Source: Novosphingobium sp. CF614 (lineage in GTDB: Bacteria; Pseudomonadota; Alphaproteobacteria; Sphingomonadales; Sphingomonadaceae). From it: DNA of 64,000 nt. The notes under the pieces were generated by a model. The model made no database searches. It was given only the letters and a program-made list of their open reading frames with translations, and was not told the origin of the DNA. The stretch spans positions 21,271-85,270 of the forward strand of contig NZ_FOOR01000015.1 in the NCBI RefSeq assembly GCF_900113255.1, read 5' to 3'. Position 1 is the first letter of the stretch; every line of letters starts with the position of its first letter. Shown piece by piece: positions 29,972-39,129 of this stretch. Both the position numbers and the translations under genes were made by a program.

Positions 29972-32326
29972 TCACGGCAGCTCGATGATCGCGCTGGTGC
30001 CCTGGCCAGGCTCCGAGACCAGCTTGAGCGTGCCGCCGTGCGCCTCGACAAGCTGGCGCGCCAGCGGCAGGCCAAGGCCCTGGCGGCGCTCCACGCTCTT
30101 GCCATCGGCGCTGACCTTCATGCCCTCGAGCGCGCGGGCGAGGATGCGGCTGTCCATGCCCGCGCCCTGGTCCTGCACCAGGATCTGCATGAGATCGCCT
30201 TGTGCGCTCTTGCTGCGGGACAGCTGCACCAGAATGCGCCCGCCGCGCCGAGACGCGGCGATGGCATTGTCGACAAGGTGGCCGATCGCCCGCGCCAGCC
30301 GGCGCCGATCGGCGGAAAGCGGACGCATCAGCCCATTGGCCTGCACATCGAGCGTGAGGCCTGCCTTTTCGAGCCGCGCGGCGCGCTCTTCCACCACGCC
30401 GCGCACGAAGGGCATGACCTCGATTTCTTCCTTCTTGAGCGGAAGCATGCCCGCCTCGCTCTGCGAAAGGTCAAGCAGGCTGTCGATATGTTCGCCCAGC
30501 TGTGCCGAGGCTTCCAGGATCGAGCCGACATAGTCCTTGCCGGCATCGGTAAGATCGCCGCCCAGGCCGATTTGCAGCATCTCGGCAAATCCGCCGATCG
30601 AGGTGAGCGGGTTGCGCAGTTCGTAGCTCATGTTGGCAAGGAAGCGCGTCTTGATGGCATCCGCCTCGATCAAGGCTTCGTTGCTTTCGCGCAGCGCGTC
30701 TTCGGCCTTCTGCGAATCGGTGATGTCGAGCACCGCGAGCAGGCCGTTGCCGTCGGGGAGCGGAACCCCCGCGAATTCGAGCATCCGGCCGTCGGCAAGC
30801 GCGATCCGGCCGCCCTTCTGGGTGCGATCGAGCGTTGCCGCGCGCACGACATTGCCCACCGTCTCCATCTCGGCCGGCCGCTTCAGACGCGAGGCGATCT
30901 TCCCAAGCAGGCTTTCGATGTGCGGATGGGTGTCCAGGAATTCGCTGTCGAGGCCCCAGTCGGCGGCGAAGCGGCGGTTCCAGAGCTGCATCCGCCCGTC
31001 CGGCGCGAACACCGCGATCGATTCGAACAGGCTATCGAACGTCGCGGTGCGGGTGCGCAGCAAAGTATCGCGCATCGCCGAAAGGCGCAGCTGCTCGGTG
31101 CGATCCTCGACGATCAGCAGCAGCCCGCCGTCGGGCAATGGCTGGGCGACGATGCGCAAGTGCGTGCCGTCCGGCAGCATCCACGCTTCCTCGCCAGTAT
31201 CGCCGGAGGCGAACCACGCCGCCTTCTCGCGCCGCCAGGCCGGAAAGTCGCGGACTTCCGGCACCCGGCCGGCATCGCGCGCGGCATCCAGCAGGCGCTC
31301 GAAGGCCGGGGGATCCTGCATGCCGTGCGCGGGGAGGCGGAAAAGGCGCTGGAACGGCTGGTTGGCGAAAGTCAGCCGCTTGCGGGCATCGAACTGGGCC
31401 ACTCCGGCGGAAAGCTGATCGAGCAGCGCGCGCTGGGCATCGCGGAAGGCGCGAAACGAGCGCGACATTTCCTCCATGTCCTCGATATCCACCGCGTAGC
31501 CGGCGACGCCATCCTCGCCGAGCGGCAGGTCGCTGACGCGCATTGCCCGGCGCTGGCCGGCGATGGTGGTGTGGACGATGCGTTCCACGGGCGCACCTTT
31601 CGCCGCCGCCTGCCGAGCCACTTGCGCCGGTGTGAGCCCGTCGACCGTTTCGATCAGTTCGACCCCGTTTGTGACGGCCGTCTCCGCGCTCTGCGCCCCG
31701 ACTGCGTCGACGTAAGCCGAGTTGACCAATTGCAGATCGCCGTCCGGCCGGCGGAACCACATCGGCATCGGCGCTGCCTCGATCAGCGAAACGAGCGCGT
31801 GGAAATCCCCCCGCGCCCGCGCCGCCTCGTCGCGCAGGCGGGTGAGTTCGCTCTCGCTATCGCTGAAATCGAACACCCAGACCAGCGCCGCACCGCCGGG
31901 CGAGACCTGCGGGTCGGCCAGGTGCCCGCGCAGTGCCAGGCTGCGGGTCGATCCATGCGGCGTCGCCACCATCCGGAACGGCGCGGCGGTCTTCTGGCAG
32001 CGGCGCACCGCCTCGGTCAGTTCGGCCAGCTTTTCCGTCGGCAATCCCCGCCCCTTGCCGTCAAGCTCGGACAAGTACTGCGGCACCGCATCCAGGCCGA
32101 GCCATTGCGCGAGCCGGGGAGATGCCTCGATCCGACCGTCCGAGCGTACCAGCAGGGGCAGCGCGGGCGATTCCTCCACCATGCGCCCCAGTCGGCGGGC
32201 CGAGCGCAGCTGGTTCTCCGCCCGCTTTTCCCGCGCGCGCGCCGACAGCACCGCCCATGCCGCCGCCAGTGTCCAGGCGGCAAGCAGCAGGCCGATCAGC
32301 AGCGGCAGGAAACGGTTGAGATCCAT
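29972..32326 (-). CDS. divL: DivL-like pseudokinase (Tyr in place of the phospho-accepting His)
   Basis: The 784-residue membrane protein has one N-terminal helix (about residues 6-27), several PAS-like regions, a DHp helix and a HATPase domain. The H-box reads ANMSYELRNPLTSIGGF, so the usual His is Tyr568 (TAC, 30623-30625). That substitution is the hallmark of DivL, which in Caulobacter binds DivK-P and controls CckA and hence CtrA. The ATPase N box (HLVDNAIAAS) and G box (DQGAGMD) look intact. It lies between ahcY and tsaE, a place in keeping with alphaproteobacterial divL. The cell-cycle role is inferred from the family. Confidence 0.85.
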   Translation of the reverse strand: MDLNRFLPLLIGLLLAAWTLAAAWAVLSARAREKRAENQLRSARRLGRMVEESPALPLLVRSDGRIEASPRLAQWLGLDAVPQYLSELDGKGRGLPTEKLAELTEAVRRCQKTAAPFRMVATPHGSTRSLALRGHLADPQVSPGGAALVWVFDFSDSESELTRLRDEAARARGDFHALVSLIEAAPMPMWFRRPDGDLQLVNSAYVDAVGAQSAETAVTNGVELIETVDGLTPAQVARQAAAKGAPVERIVHTTIAGQRRAMRVSDLPLGEDGVAGYAVDIEDMEEMSRSFRAFRDAQRALLDQLSAGVAQFDARKRLTFANQPFQRLFRLPAHGMQDPPAFERLLDAARDAGRVPEVRDFPAWRREKAAWFASGDTGEEAWMLPDGTHLRIVAQPLPDGGLLLIVEDRTEQLRLSAMRDTLLRTRTATFDSLFESIAVFAPDGRMQLWNRRFAADWGLDSEFLDTHPHIESLLGKIASRLKRPAEMETVGNVVRAATLDRTQKGGRIALADGRMLEFAGVPLPDGNGLLAVLDITDSQKAEDALRESNEALIEADAIKTRFLANMSYELRNPLTSIGGFAEMLQIGLGGDLTDAGKDYVGSILEASAQLGEHIDSLLDLSQSEAGMLPLKKEEIEVMPFVRGVVEERAARLEKAGLTLDVQANGLMRPLSADRRRLARAIGHLVDNAIAASRRGGRILVQLSRSKSAQGDLMQILVQDQGAGMDSRILARALEGMKVSADGKSVERRQGLGLPLARQLVEAHGGTLKLVSEPGQGTSAIIELP

Positions 32327-32443
32327 CGCAACCGGCTATGGTGCCGCCGGCGCGCCATGACAATGGGGGGAGGCGCGCGATGACGGCGCAATCCACCACG
32401 ACATGGCCACCACGACATGGCCACCGCAATAGGGGAGCCCCTT

Positions 32444-32473
32444 CGCCTTCCCGGGTCTCTCCCCGGGGAGGCG
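32444..32473. terminator. GC-rich hairpin downstream of ahcY
   Basis: CGCCTTCCCGGG and its near-complement CCCCGGGGAGGCG pair over 12 positions with one mismatch. It lies 11 bp past the ahcY stop codon. No T run follows, so termination is only suggested by position. A 14-bp tandem duplication (CCACCACGACATGG twice) lies just to the left at 32393-32420. Confidence 0.35.
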
Positions 32474-32484
32474 ATAGCGCCGGA

Positions 32485-33894
32485 TCAGTACCGGTAATGA
32501 TCCGCCTTGAACGGCCCGGTCTGCGGGACGCCGATGTACTGCGCCTGCTTTTCCGACAGCGTGGTGAGCTTCACGCCCAGCTTTTCGAGATGCAGCGCGG
32601 CGACCTTCTCGTCCAGGTGCTTGGGCAGCACGTAGACGCGGTTCTCGTAATCGTTCGACTTGGCGAAGAGTTCGATCTGCGCCAGCACCTGGTTGGTGAA
32701 GCTGGAGGACATCACGAAGCTGGGATGGCCGGTGGCGCAGCCCAGGTTCACCAGGCGGCCCTTGGCGAGCACGATGATCTGCTTCCCATCCGGGAAAGTC
32801 ACGAGATCGGTGCCGGGCTTCACTTCGCGCCAGTGATAGTTATTGAGCGCGGAAATCTGGATTTCGCTGTCGAAGTGGCCGATGTTGCAGACGATCGCCT
32901 TGTCCTTCATCGCCTCCATGTGCTCGCCGGTAATCACGTCCTCGTTGCCGGTGGCAGTGACGAAGATGTCGCAGCGCTTCACCGCCTCTTCCATGGTGAC
33001 GACCTCATAGCCTTCCATGGCCGCCTGCAATGCGCAGATCGGGTCGATCTCGGTCACCATGACGCGTGCGCCGCCCTGGCGCAGCGAGGCGGCCGAGCCC
33101 TTGCCGACGTCGCCGAAGCCGGCGACGCAGGCGACCTTGCCGGCCAGCATGACGTCGGTCGCGCGGCGGATCGCGTCGACCAGCGATTCGCGGCAGCCGT
33201 AGAGATTGTCGAACTTCGACTTGGTGACCGAATCGTTCACGTTGATCGCCGGGAACGGCAGCTTGCCGTCCTTGGCGAGATGGTAGAGCCGGTGGACGCC
33301 CGTGGTGGTCTCTTCCGAAACGCCCTTGATGGCGATGACCGAGCGCGAGAGATAGCCCGGACGCGCCTTGACGAAGGCCTTGAGCGCACGCTGGAACTCG
33401 ATCTCCTCGGCATTGGCGGGATCGGGCAGGGTCTCGCCCGCTTCAAGCCGCGCGCCCCACAGCGCGAACATGGTGGCATCGCCGCCATCGTCGAGGATCA
33501 TGTTGGCGGTATGCTCCTCACCCCAGTCGAAGATGCGGCCGACATAGTCCCAGTATTCGGCAAGGTTTTCGCCCTTGATCGCATAGACCGGGATGCCCCG
33601 CGCGGCGATGGCGGCCGCGGCATGGTCCTGGGTCGAGAAGATATTGCAGGTAGCCCAGCGCACTTCGGCGCCGAGCGCGACGAGCGTCTCGATCAGCACC
33701 GCGGTCTGGATCGTCATGTGCAGCGAACCGGTGATCCGCGCGCCCTTGAGCGGCTTGGTCTCGCCGAATTCCTCGCGCAGGGCCATCAAGCCGGGCATCT
33801 CGGTCTCGGCGATGGCGATCTCGACCCGGCCGTAGTCGGCAAGCGAGATATCGGCGATGGCATAGTCGTGGGCGGCGATTTCGGCAGTGGCCAC
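32485..33894 (-). CDS. ahcY: S-adenosylhomocysteine hydrolase
   Basis: The 469-residue enzyme splits S-adenosylhomocysteine to adenosine and homocysteine, relieving product inhibition of methyltransferases, including the CcrM-type enzyme here. Motifs are [15 protein letters not shown], the NAD-binding [15 protein letters not shown], and the C-terminal KADHYRY with the NAD-contacting Lys and Tyr. It also carries the roughly 40-residue insertion near 150-190 seen in many bacterial forms. The start is GTG 33894, nine bases after GAGGAG; upstream residues are not homologous. A 20-bp palindrome lies 100 bp upstream. Confidence 0.97.
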   Translation of the reverse strand: MATAEIAAHDYAIADISLADYGRVEIAIAETEMPGLMALREEFGETKPLKGARITGSLHMTIQTAVLIETLVALGAEVRWATCNIFSTQDHAAAAIAARGIPVYAIKGENLAEYWDYVGRIFDWGEEHTANMILDDGGDATMFALWGARLEAGETLPDPANAEEIEFQRALKAFVKARPGYLSRSVIAIKGVSEETTTGVHRLYHLAKDGKLPFPAINVNDSVTKSKFDNLYGCRESLVDAIRRATDVMLAGKVACVAGFGDVGKGSAASLRQGGARVMVTEIDPICALQAAMEGYEVVTMEEAVKRCDIFVTATGNEDVITGEHMEAMKDKAIVCNIGHFDSEIQISALNNYHWREVKPGTDLVTFPDGKQIIVLAKGRLVNLGCATGHPSFVMSSSFTNQVLAQIELFAKSNDYENRVYVLPKHLDEKVAALHLEKLGVKLTTLSEKQAQYIGVPQTGPFKADHYRY

Positions 33895-33994
33895 GGGCGC
33901 TAACTCCTCAATTGGTTTCGATACGGCGCCGCGCCCACTGGGAAAGCGGCGACGGCAATGCACTGTCCCTAGCGATTCAGCCTGGACGAGGCAA

Positions 33995-34014
33995 ATATAA
34001 AGATATCTTTATAT
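33995..34014. promoter_or_regulatory. Perfect 20-bp palindromic operator candidate upstream of ahcY
   Basis: ATATAAAGATATCTTTATAT is perfectly self-complementary and stands out as AT-rich in very GC-rich DNA. It lies between divergent ahcY (start 100 bp away) and a peroxiredoxin gene. ArsR-family regulators of the SAM cycle (SahR group) bind AT-rich palindromes upstream of ahcY, metK and related genes; that this is such a site is an inference. Confidence 0.6.
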
Positions 34015-34083
34015 GATTTTCACCTGCGCGTCATGGCACTTTCCGAAAGGCGATCGCAAATCGCAATTCACCATGGCAAGGCG

Positions 34084-34111
34084 TTGCCGTAATCCAACCG
34101 GGCCCTATATG
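34084..34111 (+). promoter_or_regulatory. Sigma-70-type promoter candidate for the peroxiredoxin gene
   Basis: A -35-like TTGCCG at 34084 is followed after 16 bp by the -10-like TATATG at 34106, 41 bp before the start codon. The match is fair; no further box is seen. Confidence 0.4.
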
Positions 34112-34151
34112 TGCGCGCATTGCGATTCACTTGCAGGAAAGGATGCATTCC

Positions 34152-34631
34152 ATGACCATCGCCGTTGGAGACAAGCTGCCCGACATCAAGCTGACGAAGG
34201 CCGGTGAAAGTGGTCCCGAGCCGATCCAGACCTCGGGTTACTTTGCGGGCAAGAAGGTGGCGCTGTTCTCGGTTCCGGGTGCCTTTACCCCGACCTGCTC
34301 GGCCAAGCACCTGCCTGGATTCGTTGAAAAGGCCGCCGAACTCAAGGCCAAGGGCATCGACGAGATCGTCTGCACCGCGGTCAACGACGCCTTCGTGATG
34401 GGTGCCTGGGGCAAGGCCTCCGGGTCTGCCGACGTGACCATGCTGGCGGACGGCAACGGGGACTTCGCCAAGGCGGTGGGCCTGGTCATGGACGGTTCGG
34501 GCTTCGGCATGGGCAGCAGGGGCCAGCGCTACGCGATGGTCGTCAACGACGGTGTCGTTGAGCAGCTCAATGTCGAGGCGCCGGGCACTTTCGAAGTGAG
34601 TTCGGCTGAGTACATGCTCGGCCAGCTCTGA
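34152..34631 (+). CDS. Peroxiredoxin (Prx5 / hybrid-Prx type)
   Basis: The 159-residue thiol peroxidase reduces hydrogen peroxide and organic peroxides. The active-site motif PGAFTPTCSAKHLPGF carries the peroxidatic Cys in P-x-x-x-T-x-x-C, and the conserved Arg is in GSRGQRYAMVV. Single-domain Prx5 enzymes use glutathione/glutaredoxin or thioredoxin. The ATG at 34152 sits nine bases after AGGAAAGG; earlier TTG and ATG codons in frame lie too close to that site. It is transcribed alone. Confidence 0.94.
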   Translation: MTIAVGDKLPDIKLTKAGESGPEPIQTSGYFAGKKVALFSVPGAFTPTCSAKHLPGFVEKAAELKAKGIDEIVCTAVNDAFVMGAWGKASGSADVTMLADGNGDFAKAVGLVMDGSGFGMGSRGQRYAMVVNDGVVEQLNVEAPGTFEVSSAEYMLGQL

Positions 34632-34764
34632 ACCGCGATCTCCGGAGCGGCGGCCCGATCCGGGGGCGCCTCTCCGCGTTCCCAGCCGGTTTCGGCGCGG
34701 CGCTCGGCCCGGCTTGCATCCCCGCCCCCATCAAGTTAGCCTTGCTTCATTACGAGGAGTTCTC

Positions 34765-35451
34765 ATGGCACGTTCAGTGATCGTCACCGGTGGTTTCGGC
34801 GCTCTTGGCCAGGCAGTGGCGGAAAGCTTCGCCGCGGCCGGTGACAAGGTGACGCGCATCGATTTCGCACCGGAAGCCAGGACGCCGCTCGCCGGCGCGC
34901 TCGATATCGGCGGCGTGGACCTGACCGACGGGGCCTCCACCAAGGCGGCGCTGGACAAGGTGGCGGCGGCCCATGGCGGGATCGACGTGCTCGTCAACGT
35001 CGCCGGCGGCTTTACCTGGGAAACGCTTGAGGGCGGCTCGATCGGCTCCTGGGCCAGGATGCAGTCGATGAACCTGATGACGACGGCGACGATCACCCAG
35101 CTTGCCCTGCCCGAACTGAAGAAGTCGGCGGCCGGACGCATCGTCAACATCGGCGCGGGCGCGGCGATCAAGGCCGGCATGGGCATGGGAGCCTACGCAG
35201 CGTCGAAATCGGGTGTCCATCGCCTGACCGAAGCCCTGGCCGAGGAACTGGCGGGAACCACGGTCACGGTGAACGCGATCCTGCCCAGCATCATCGACAC
35301 CCCGACCAACCGCGCCGACATGCCGGATGCCGATTTCTCCCAGTGGGTCGAACCCGCCGCGATCGCCGATGTCATCGGCTTCCTGGCCTCCGAAGGCGCG
35401 CGCTCGGTCACTGGCGCGCTGATCCCGGTGACGCGCAGCACCAAAGGGTAG
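34765..35451 (+). CDS. SDR-family oxidoreductase
   Basis: The 228-residue NAD(P)-dependent short-chain dehydrogenase has the cofactor loop TGGFGALG at residue 8, the NVAGG segment (normally NNAG) and the active YAASKSGVH (Tyr-x3-Lys). The order fits a classical SDR, although the shortened C-terminus is typical of dihydropteridine reductase-like members. The substrate is unknown. A strong ACGAGGAG precedes the ATG at 34765. It converges with the urea transporter operon. Confidence 0.9.
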   Translation: MARSVIVTGGFGALGQAVAESFAAAGDKVTRIDFAPEARTPLAGALDIGGVDLTDGASTKAALDKVAAAHGGIDVLVNVAGGFTWETLEGGSIGSWARMQSMNLMTTATITQLALPELKKSAAGRIVNIGAGAAIKAGMGMGAYAASKSGVHRLTEALAEELAGTTVTVNAILPSIIDTPTNRADMPDADFSQWVEPAAIADVIGFLASEGARSVTGALIPVTRSTKG

Positions 35452-35508
35452 ACCGCGCCAGAACATTGCGCCCAAAATCCGCAAGCTCAGGAGTTCGCGT
35501 TCTTCGCG

Positions 35509-36240
35509 CTAGACATGGATCAGCGCGGCCACTGCGTCCGCAGGCGAGTTTCCGGTGTCTCCTTCCTTCACGATCCGGCCACGCTGCATGACGAAGTAGC
35601 GGTCGGCGAACGACCACGCGAAATCCAGGTTCTGCTCGACGATCAGGATCGCGACGCCCAGTTCCTGGCGCACGCGCCGCAAGGCATCCTCGATCTGCTG
35701 GACGATGTTCGGCTGGATGCCCTCGGTCGGCTCGTCGAGCAGGAGCAGCTGCGGCTGGCCGGCAAGGGCGCGGCCGATCGCGAGCTGTTGCTGCTCGCCG
35801 CCTGACAGGACACCGGCCTTGCGATCGGCGATCTGGGTGAGCTTGGGAAACAGATCGAAGACCATCTCGGGCACTTTTTTGGCGCCCGAGAAGCCCTTGC
35901 GCGCAAGAGCGGCAAGCCCGACTTCGAGATTTTCGCGAACGGTCAGATGCGGAAAGACATGGCGGCCCTGCGGCACGAAGCCGATCCCGGCGCGGGAGCG
36001 CTGATGCGCCTTCATTCCGGTAACGTCGTCGCCATGCCAGTAGACGTGGCCGCTAAGACACGGAAGCTGCCCCATGATCGTTTTCAGCAGCGTCGTCTTG
36101 CCGACGCCGTTTCGGCCCAAGATGGTCGCCGAATCTCCGCGATTGAGATCGAACGCGATGTCCCACAGCACCTGGCTCTTGCCATAGGCGGAGCCGACCG
36201 CGCGCAAGTTCAGCAGCTGGCCGGGATATTCGATGGTCAT
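35509..36240 (-). CDS. urtE: Urea ABC transporter ATP-binding subunit UrtE
   Basis: The 243-residue LivF-type ATPase is the second ATPase of the UrtABCDE urea importer. Walker A is LGRNGVGKTTLLKT, the signature LSGGEQQQLAIGRAL and Walker B LLLLDEPTEGIQPNIV. It is the last gene of the leftward urt operon, its ATG overlapping the urtD stop by one base. Assignment to urea rather than amino acids rests on the complete urt set and the adjoining urease operon. Confidence 0.93.
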   Translation of the reverse strand: MTIEYPGQLLNLRAVGSAYGKSQVLWDIAFDLNRGDSATILGRNGVGKTTLLKTIMGQLPCLSGHVYWHGDDVTGMKAHQRSRAGIGFVPQGRHVFPHLTVRENLEVGLAALARKGFSGAKKVPEMVFDLFPKLTQIADRKAGVLSGGEQQQLAIGRALAGQPQLLLLDEPTEGIQPNIVQQIEDALRRVRQELGVAILIVEQNLDFAWSFADRYFVMQRGRIVKEGDTGNSPADAVAALIHV

Positions 36241-36980
36241 CACGCCCTCCCCAGATAGATCGCGGCGACTTCCTCGTCGGCGCGGATTTGTTCCAGCGTG
36301 CCTTCACGCAGCAATTGGCCCTGGTGCAGCACGATGACATGGCCGCCGAGCTGCGAGACGAAATCGATGTCATGATCGATCACCAGCACCGCGTGACGGC
36401 CGACCAGCGCCTTGACGATCTCGGCCGTCTGCGTGCTTTCCGCCGCGCCCATGCCGGCGGTCGGCTCGTCCAGCAGCAGCAGTTCGGCATCGGTGGCGAC
36501 CACCATGCCGATCTCCAGCCATTGCTTCTCACCGTGCGAGAGATTGCCCGCCAATGCGTCGCGGCGCGGAACGAGCCCGATCATTTCGAGGATTTCTCCC
36601 GCCTTGGAACGGGCTTCCTCCTCTCCCTTGCGGCCGAACTTGGTCCACCAGCGCCGATCGCGCGTGGCGGCTATGGTCAGGTTGTCGATCACGGACAGCG
36701 CGACCAGTACCCCGGGGGTCTGGAACTTGCGGCAGATGCCCAGGCCGACGATGTCGTGCTCGGCCTCGGCCTGGATCTCGCGGCCGTGGAACAGCACTTT
36801 GCCGGAAGTCGGCCGGACGCGCCCGATGATCGAATCGCACATGGTGGACTTGCCGGCGCCGTTCGGGCCGATCACCACCGTCATCGAGCCGCTGGCGATA
36901 CTCAGCGACAAGTCGTTGATCGCCTTGAAGCCATCGAAGTCGACGACGACGTTGCGCATTTCCAGCATGGGCGCGCTCAT
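36240..36980 (-). CDS. urtD: Urea ABC transporter ATP-binding subunit UrtD
   Basis: The 246-residue LivG-type ATPase has Walker A GPNGAGKSTMCDSI, the Q-loop in CRKFQTPGVL, signature LSHGEKQWLEIGM (the GEKQ form is typical of UrtD), and Walker B LLLLDEPTAGMG. It overlaps urtC by 4 bp and urtE by 1 bp, giving tight coupling in the operon. It acts at the cytoplasmic face with UrtE. Confidence 0.94.
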   Translation of the reverse strand: MSAPMLEMRNVVVDFDGFKAINDLSLSIASGSMTVVIGPNGAGKSTMCDSIIGRVRPTSGKVLFHGREIQAEAEHDIVGLGICRKFQTPGVLVALSVIDNLTIAATRDRRWWTKFGRKGEEEARSKAGEILEMIGLVPRRDALAGNLSHGEKQWLEIGMVVATDAELLLLDEPTAGMGAAESTQTAEIVKALVGRHAVLVIDHDIDFVSQLGGHVIVLHQGQLLREGTLEQIRADEEVAAIYLGRA

Positions 36981-38122
36981 CTTGCGGTCTCCACTGACAG
37001 GGATGGATCGAATCTGGCCGCTTCAGTCCCGGCCTGTTCGGCCCTGTCCTTGCGCCAGCGGGCAAAAAGATCGCCCCCGCGCGATGCGATGGGGGGCCGG
37101 TCTCCGGCGAACAGCCCGGCAAGGCCGCGCGGCAGGATCGTCACCGCCAGGATGAACATCAGGCCCAGGATGTAGAGCCACATCTCGGGCAGGGCGGTGG
37201 AGATCTTGTCCTTCGCGAAGTTGACCAGCAGTGCGCCGGCGAGCGCGCCGGCAACGCTGTGGCGCCCGCCGATCGCGGCCCAGATGACCATCTCTATCGA
37301 AGGCACCACGCCCACCAGCGCGGGCGAGATGACCCCGGCGTGGAGCGTGAACAGGGCGCCCGAAAGGCTGGCCAGCAAAGCGCCGATCGCGAAGGCGATG
37401 ATCTTGTAGGGCGTCGGGTCGTAACCGAGGAAGCGCAGCCGGTTGGCGCCGTCGCGGCTCGCGCGAAGCAGCTTGCCGAAGCGCGAGGCGATCAGCCAGC
37501 GCAACCCGAACAATGCCAGCACGACGACGGTGAGCGTGACGAAATAGAGCGCCGTCCCGGTCGCCGGCAGGTTCAGGTTGAAGCCGAACAGCGTGTGATA
37601 GTCGGTCAGGCCGTTGAAGCCGCCGGTCATGTCCTGCTTGCTGATGAGCAACGTCGTGAAGGCAAGCGCGAGCGCCTGGGTGATGAGGGCGAAATAGACC
37701 CCCCCGATGCGGCGGCGGAAAATCGCCCAGCCGATCAGTCCGGCTATCGCCGGCGCGAGCAGCAGGATCGCCAGGATCGTCACCAGCGGGCTCTGGAACA
37801 GGGCCCACCACCAGGGCAGTTTCTCCACCCCGGTCCAGACCATGAAGTCCGGCACTTCACCCGGGGCGAGATCGGCGAGCTTCAGGTTCATGGCGATGGC
37901 GTAGCCGCCGATGCCGAAGAACACGCCCTGGCCGAGGCTGAGGATCCCCCCCTCACCCCACAGCAGCACCAGGCCCATGGCGGTCAGCGACAGGGCCAGA
38001 AAGCGGCCCAGCAGGTTGAGGTCATAGGAACCGAGGGCCCAGGGTGCCGCGATGGCGACGGCAAGGGCAAGCGCGGGAATCGCGATTCCGGCGGCGGTTG
38101 CAAAGGGAAGCCTTGTTGGCAT
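36977..38122 (-). CDS. urtC: Urea ABC transporter permease UrtC
   Basis: The 381-residue LivM-type permease has about nine to ten hydrophobic segments and the family stretch LSLGQGVFFGIGGYAIAMNL. The EAA-like loop region ASRDGANRLRFLGYDPTPYK contacts the ATPases. The ATG at 38122 follows GGAGACATGCG; the upstream frame (17 codons) lacks homology. It lies 10 bp after urtB and overlaps urtD by 4 bp. Confidence 0.94.
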   Translation of the reverse strand: MPTRLPFATAAGIAIPALALAVAIAAPWALGSYDLNLLGRFLALSLTAMGLVLLWGEGGILSLGQGVFFGIGGYAIAMNLKLADLAPGEVPDFMVWTGVEKLPWWWALFQSPLVTILAILLLAPAIAGLIGWAIFRRRIGGVYFALITQALALAFTTLLISKQDMTGGFNGLTDYHTLFGFNLNLPATGTALYFVTLTVVVLALFGLRWLIASRFGKLLRASRDGANRLRFLGYDPTPYKIIAFAIGALLASLSGALFTLHAGVISPALVGVVPSIEMVIWAAIGGRHSVAGALAGALLVNFAKDKISTALPEMWLYILGLMFILAVTILPRGLAGLFAGDRPPIASRGGDLFARWRKDRAEQAGTEAARFDPSLSVETAR

Positions 38123-38132
38123 CGCATGTCTC

Positions 38133-39026
38133 CTATTCGGCGTCCAGCGCCCGCGACTTGACGGCGACGACACCCTGCGGGCGGAACTGGAGGAAGAGCA
38201 TGACGAACAGCAGCGTCAGGACCTGCGCCAGGCTGACGTCGACGAATATCTGCGACAGCGCCGTAATCAGCCCGATGATGAGCGCGGCGATGGTGGTGCC
38301 GACGATCGAGCCCAGGCCGCCCAGGATCACCACGAGGAAGGCGGTGACGATATAGCTCTGCCCGACATTGGGCGTCACCGGCCCGAGCAGCGCCAGCACC
38401 ACCCCGCCAAGCCCCGCGACGCCCGCGCCGAGCGCGAACACGAAGCAATCGACCAGGCGCACGTTCACGCCCATCGCCGCCGCCGTCGGCCGGTCCTGGT
38501 TGACCGCGCGCACCAGCAGGCCGATCCGCGTGAAGTTGAGGATCGCCGCCATGCCCAGCAACACGCCGACCGCCACCAGCAGGATGAACAGTCGCAAGGT
38601 GGGCAATTGCAGGCCGGCCAGCGTGATGCCGCCGTCGAGCCACGCCGGCGCGGTGACGGAGACGCCGGTGGCGCCGAACAGGTCGCGCGCGGCCTGCTGC
38701 ATGATGAGGCTGACGCCCCAGGTCGCCAGCAGGGTGTCGAGCGGCCGGGCGGTGAGCCGGCTGACCAGCGCGACTTCCAGGAAGCCGCCGAACACGCCCG
38801 CCCCCAACAGCGCGAAGGCCAGCGCCACGAACAGGCCCAGCGGCCCCGGCACCAGCGTCATGGCCATCCAGGCGAGATAGCCGCCGAGCATCAGCACTTC
38901 GCCATGGGCCATGTTGATGACCCGCATCAGACCGAAGCTCAGCGCCAGTCCCAGCGCCGCCAGAACGTAGAGCGAAGCGACCGAGAAACCGTTGAACAGC
39001 TGGCCGGTGAGGAACACTGCGTCCAT
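38133..39026 (-). CDS. urtB: Urea ABC transporter permease UrtB
   Basis: The 297-residue LivH-type permease forms the membrane channel with UrtC. It has about eight membrane segments, the stretch GLMRVINMAHGEVLMLGGYL and the late VAVKSRALDAE end. Some UrtB proteins have an extra periplasmic N-terminal domain of over 200 residues; this one lacks it, so it is the short form. It lies 103 bp downstream of urtA. Confidence 0.93.
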   Translation of the reverse strand: MDAVFLTGQLFNGFSVASLYVLAALGLALSFGLMRVINMAHGEVLMLGGYLAWMAMTLVPGPLGLFVALAFALLGAGVFGGFLEVALVSRLTARPLDTLLATWGVSLIMQQAARDLFGATGVSVTAPAWLDGGITLAGLQLPTLRLFILLVAVGVLLGMAAILNFTRIGLLVRAVNQDRPTAAAMGVNVRLVDCFVFALGAGVAGLGGVVLALLGPVTPNVGQSYIVTAFLVVILGGLGSIVGTTIAALIIGLITALSQIFVDVSLAQVLTLLFVMLFLQFRPQGVVAVKSRALDAE

Positions 39027-39129
39027 GTCCTGCCTCCTTTGGGTTGTGTGACGGGGTGCCCTTGCCGGGGCCCTGTTCCGGACCGGGGATTGGTGTCCGG
39101 AACAGGGGACGGCGCGGGCCGCCGTCAGG

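Noticed and set aside
29960..32383. An 807-codon open frame on the plus strand opposite divL
   Set aside because: Arg/Ala/Gln-rich product without motifs; the opposite strand encodes a complete DivL-like protein.
32393..32420. 14-bp tandem duplication near the end of ahcY
   Set aside because: Only two units, in a non-coding spacer, with no sign of function; mentioned only as a local slip.
33895..34000. SAM or SAH riboswitch in the ahcY leader
   Set aside because: I see no helix set or conserved core; the palindromic operator explains the conspicuous sequence better.
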